Below, one piece after another: positions 61,163 to 64,000 of a stretch of DNA of 64,000 nt. The notes beneath the pieces were generated by a model, which worked only from the letters and a program-made list of their open reading frames with translations, did no database searches and was not told the origin of the DNA. Source of the stretch: Escherichia marmotae (GTDB lineage: Bacteria; Pseudomonadota; Gammaproteobacteria; Enterobacterales; Enterobacteriaceae); assembly GCF_002900365.1 (NCBI RefSeq), contig NZ_CP025979.1, forward strand, positions 2,666,001 through 2,730,000, in the 5' to 3' direction. The position numbers were made by a program, and so were the translations under genes. How positions within the stretch are numbered: position 1 is the stretch's first letter; each line of letters starts with the position of its first letter.

Positions 61163-62095
61163 TTAACCAAACTCGCGCAGGCGATGAGCCATTTTTCGGA
61201 AGAACGAATCCTGACTTTCGTCGCGATCTTGTTTACCCGTAACCACCACAGTGGCGGTAGTCCCGGCAGGCCAGATGTTATCTTGCTGGTTGTCGAGACG
61301 AATACGTACCGGAACACGCTGCGCCAGACGCACCCACTCTAGGTTAGAGTCGATAGTCGCCATACCTTTGTCATCACGCGTGCTGCTGGCGTTAGTGACT
61401 CCGGCAGCAACGCTATCGACCGTACCTTTCAGCACTTTATTGCTACCAAGCGGCGTGATCTCTGCGCGATATCCCGGATGTACACCTTCCAGTTTGGTTT
61501 CTTCCATATAGGCCAACACATAGAAGGAGTTCTGTTTCACCAGTGCAACGGCCGTTGATCCCCGCGTGATAAATTCACCGGTATAGACGTTGAGGTTGGT
61601 CACCCAGCCATCTGCTGGCGCGCGGATCACTGTGCGTTCAAGATCCAGTTTTGCCAGATCGCGGGTCGCCTGCGCTTTCGCTAACTGATGCAGGACCGTT
61701 TGCAGCACGTTGTTGGCCTGGTCGATCTCTTCGCGAGACATCGCCTGTATGCCGAGACGGTTACGACGTCCGGCCTCCTGGCGCTTTTCCTGTGCCAGCA
61801 CCTGATAATAAGCAACGTCGGCTTGTGCTTCCTCGAGCGCCTTTTGATAGCGCGGCTGGTCGATGGTGAACAGTACCTGCCCTTTTTTCACCAACTGGTT
61901 ATCATGAACATTCACTTGGGTAATGAGACCGGAGACATCCGGCGCAATTGCCACCACGTCGGCGCTAAAGCGCGCGTCACGCGTCCACGGAGATTCGGTG
62001 TAATAGACCCAGGCATTAAAAATTGCGATGAAGGCCAGAATGACTAATACGACCGTAATGGCCGTACGGGAGAATTTTCTTATTAGTGTTTTCAC
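61163..62095 (-). CDS. aaeA: p-hydroxybenzoic acid efflux pump adaptor AaeA
   Basis: 310 residues. Membrane fusion protein with one N-terminal membrane helix (about 12-30), a biotinyl-lipoyl-like motif (VVAIAPDVSGLITQVNVHDNQ), a coiled-coil hairpin (about 90-150) and a beta-barrel. Links AaeB to an outer-membrane channel. Between aaeX and aaeB. Confidence 0.97.
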   Translation of the reverse strand: MKTLIRKFSRTAITVVLVILAFIAIFNAWVYYTESPWTRDARFSADVVAIAPDVSGLITQVNVHDNQLVKKGQVLFTIDQPRYQKALEEAQADVAYYQVLAQEKRQEAGRRNRLGIQAMSREEIDQANNVLQTVLHQLAKAQATRDLAKLDLERTVIRAPADGWVTNLNVYTGEFITRGSTAVALVKQNSFYVLAYMEETKLEGVHPGYRAEITPLGSNKVLKGTVDSVAAGVTNASSTRDDKGMATIDSNLEWVRLAQRVPVRIRLDNQQDNIWPAGTTATVVVTGKQDRDESQDSFFRKMAHRLREFG

Positions 62096-62102
62096 TTCAA
62101 CC

Positions 62103-62306
62103 TCAAACGAACAGTCGCGATATCAAATAAAACAAACAGCAATAGAGCGCGGTGTTGAACAACGCCGGATGCCAGACAAAGTCGTAGATACCTGTTGGCA
62201 CAAGTACCCGGCGCACTAGCCAAAAAATCGCCAGTGATAAAAGCAATTCGAAAAATATCGGTGGGAAGGACAGCCCAAACACCACGATAACGGGAAACAG
62301 ACTCAT
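62103..62306 (-). CDS. aaeX: Small membrane protein AaeX
   Basis: 67 residues from the Met at 62306 ([20 protein letters not shown]), two membrane helices, DUF1656. First gene of aaeXAB, divergent from its activator aaeR; not needed for efflux in published tests as I recall. Confidence 0.94.
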
Positions 62307-62488
62307 GTTGACCTTGGTTGTATAGAGAGAGCAGGCGTCATTATTTTCAGCATCTGTCGCCGCAGAGAAGGGCATGGAAAGCCGGGCGAGAGCAACATTG
62401 CTGTAGATTAATATTTAATATATTAGCGTAACTGTTATGCTGTTATCTATATTATGTGATCTAAATCACTTTTAAGTCAGAGTGAATA

Positions 62489-63418
62489 ATGGAACGACTA
62501 AAACGCATGTCGGTTTTTGCCAAAGTAGTTGAATTTGGCTCTTTTACCGCCGCCGCCAGGCAGTTACAGATGAGCGTATCATCCATCAGTCAGACGGTAT
62601 CTAAACTGGAAGATGAGTTGCAGGTTAAGCTACTAAACCGCAGCACGCGTAGCATTGGCCTGACCGAAGCGGGTAAAATTTACTATCAAGGCTGTCGCCG
62701 GATGCTCCATGAAGTGCAGGATGTTCATGAGCAACTGTATGCTTTCAATAACACGCCCATCGGCACGCTACGTATTGGCTGTTCTTCAACTATGGCACAA
62801 AATGTTCTCGCGGGGCTGACGGCAAAAATGCTGAAAGAGTACCCGGGCTTAAGCGTAAATCTGGTCACGGGCATTCCTGCACCTGACCTGATTGCCGATG
62901 GCCTTGACGTGGTGATCCGCGTTGGCGCATTACAAGATTCCAGCCTGTTTTCCCGCCGCCTGGGCGCGATGCCAATGGTGGTGTGCGCCGCCAAAAGCTA
63001 TCTCACACAGTATGGCGTACCGGAAAAACCAGCCGATTTAAGTAGTCATTCATGGCTTGAATACAGTGTGCGCCCGGACAATGAATTTGAACTGATCGCT
63101 CCGGAAGGGATCTCAACGCGCCTCATCCCACAAGGGCGATTTGTCACTAACGATCCGATGACGCTGGTTCGCTGGCTAACTGCTGGGGCGGGGATCGCCT
63201 ACGTGCCGCTGATGTGGGTGATCAATGAGATCAATCGCGGGGACCTGGAGATCCTGCTGCCGCGTTACCAGTCAGATCCTCGCCCGGTTTATGCGCTATA
63301 TACCGAAAAAGATAAGTTGCCGTTAAAGGTGCAGGTAGTGATCAACTCATTAACGGATTATTTTGTCGAGGTAGGAAAACTTTTTCAGGAGATGCACGGG
63401 CGTGGGAAAGAGAAGTAA
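62489..63418 (+). CDS. aaeR: LysR-type activator AaeR
   Basis: 309 residues. N-terminal LysR helix-turn-helix (residues 1-60: FTAAARQLQMSVSSISQTVSKLEDEL) and a type-2 periplasmic-binding-like effector domain. Activates the divergent aaeXAB operon in response to aromatic carboxylic acids. The 180-base gap to aaeX holds both promoters. Confidence 0.95.
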   Translation: MERLKRMSVFAKVVEFGSFTAAARQLQMSVSSISQTVSKLEDELQVKLLNRSTRSIGLTEAGKIYYQGCRRMLHEVQDVHEQLYAFNNTPIGTLRIGCSSTMAQNVLAGLTAKMLKEYPGLSVNLVTGIPAPDLIADGLDVVIRVGALQDSSLFSRRLGAMPMVVCAAKSYLTQYGVPEKPADLSSHSWLEYSVRPDNEFELIAPEGISTRLIPQGRFVTNDPMTLVRWLTAGAGIAYVPLMWVINEINRGDLEILLPRYQSDPRPVYALYTEKDKLPLKVQVVINSLTDYFVEVGKLFQEMHGRGKEK

Positions 63419-63437
63419 TTCCTTAGCGCAGGTCGAA

Positions 63438-63488
63438 TAAGGCATTCACGCCGCATCCGGCAACCGATGCCTGATGCGACGCTTACCG
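63438..63488. repeat. REP-like palindrome between aaeR and tldD
   Basis: GGCATTCACGCCGCATCCGGCA and TGCCTGATGCGACGC are REP halves separated by a few bases, between the convergent genes. Confidence 0.75.
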
Positions 63489-63499
63489 TCCTGGACAGA

Positions 63500-64000
63500 T
63501 TACGCTGTACCACCAACAGTCAGGTTATCGACTTTCAGCGTCGGCTGACCTACGCCAACCGGCAGGCTCTGCCCTTCTTTACCGCAGACACCCACGCCGT
63601 TATCCAGTTTCAGGTCGTTGCCCACCATCGAAATCTGCTGCATGGTTTCGATACCGGAACCAATCAACGTTGCGCCTTTCACCGGCTTCGTCACTTTACC
63701 GTTTTCAATCAGATACGCTTCTGAGGTGGAGAAGACAAATTTACCAGAGGTGATATCTACCTGACCGCCGCCAAAGTTCGGCGCATAGATACCATACTCA
63801 ACGGATTCAATGATTTCCTGCGGTGTCGATTTACCCGGCAGCATGTAGGTGTTGGTCATACGCGGCATTGGCAGGTGAGCGTAAGATTCACGGCGACCAT
63901 TGCCGGTCGGCGTCATACCCATTAAACGTGTATTGAGTTTATCCTGCATGTAACCTTTCAGGATCCCGTTCTCAATCAACACGTTGTATTGACCTGGTGT
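63500..64000 (-). CDS. tldD: Metalloprotease subunit TldD (5' end outside window)
   Basis: The C-terminal 166 codons of TldD, running off the right edge. Family features: NTYMLPGKSTPQEIIESVEYGIYAPNFGGGQVD, FSTSEAYLIENGKVTKPVKGATLIGSG and the end GVGQPTLKVDNLTVGGTA. With TldE it forms a zinc protease that processes microcin B17 and CcdA. The HExxxH metal motif lies outside the window. Confidence 0.96.
   Translation of the reverse strand, partial: TPGQYNVLIENGILKGYMQDKLNTRLMGMTPTGNGRRESYAHLPMPRMTNTYMLPGKSTPQEIIESVEYGIYAPNFGGGQVDITSGKFVFSTSEAYLIENGKVTKPVKGATLIGSGIETMQQISMVGNDLKLDNGVGVCGKEGQSLPVGVGQPTLKVDNLTVGGTA

Overview
The window is Escherichia coli chromosome. The core genes and their order (kdsC-lptCAB-rpoN-hpf-ptsN-rapZ-npr-yrbL-mtgA-elbB-arcZ-arcB-yhcC-gltBD, nanRATEKQ, sspBA-rpsI-rplM-zapE-zapG-degQ-degS, mdh-argR-yhcN-yhcO-aaeBAX-aaeR-tldD) match the 72-73 minute region of E. 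coli K-12, and the translated proteins are nearly those of K-12 as I remember them. An intact speG and an IS1414 carrying an intact EAST1 toxin gene point to a (possibly diarrhoeagenic) E. coli rather than a classical Shigella. That last step is inference.

Layout. 1-18.2 kb is ordinary backbone: the LPS transport and sigma-54/nitrogen-PTS cluster, the ArcB sensor with the convergent sRNA ArcZ, and glutamate synthase. At 18.2-25.4 kb, where K-12 has gltF and the yhc fimbrial genes, there is a different, complete-looking chaperone-usher operon: major pilin, usher, chaperone, three minor pilins and a candidate tip protein. 25.5-31 kb is the sialic-acid operon with its regulator nanR and three tandem NanR half-sites. 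31-38.1 kb carries stringent starvation proteins, two ribosomal proteins, cell-division factors and the DegQ/DegS periplasmic proteases.

At 38,160-56,088 about 17.9 kb of foreign context sits between degS and mdh, which are direct neighbours in K-12. It starts with IS1414 (with astA/EAST1). It continues with a piece of the replication-terminus region (speG, ynfB, ynfA, rspA, rspB, the first codons of ydfJ) and the early half of a Qin-like prophage integrated in ydfJ. That half carries int, xis, a RecE-like exonuclease with a DEDD nuclease domain, ydfD, dicB, the DicF sRNA, ydfC, ydfA, dicA, dicC, replication genes, a broken methyltransferase, queH, hokD and rem. An IS21-family stub and a complete IS4 follow. 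The whole block is flanked by the 8-bp repeat GAGACGTT, lying in the loop of what was the shared degS/mdh terminator. Neither IS has matching flanks on its own two sides. This is an IS-mediated translocation or duplication from about 35 minutes to about 72.7 minutes.

From 56.1 kb to the end the backbone resumes: malate dehydrogenase, the arginine repressor with its ARG boxes, yhcN/yhcO, the aaeXAB efflux operon with its regulator, and the 3' part of tldD.

Functionally, the most notable content is the toxin gene nested in a transposase, the SOS-independent cell-division inhibitor module (DicA/DicC switch controlling dicF, dicB and ydfD), the type I toxin HokD, a second kind of queuosine enzyme (QueH), and the fimbrial operon. 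I found no tRNA, rRNA or CRISPR array.
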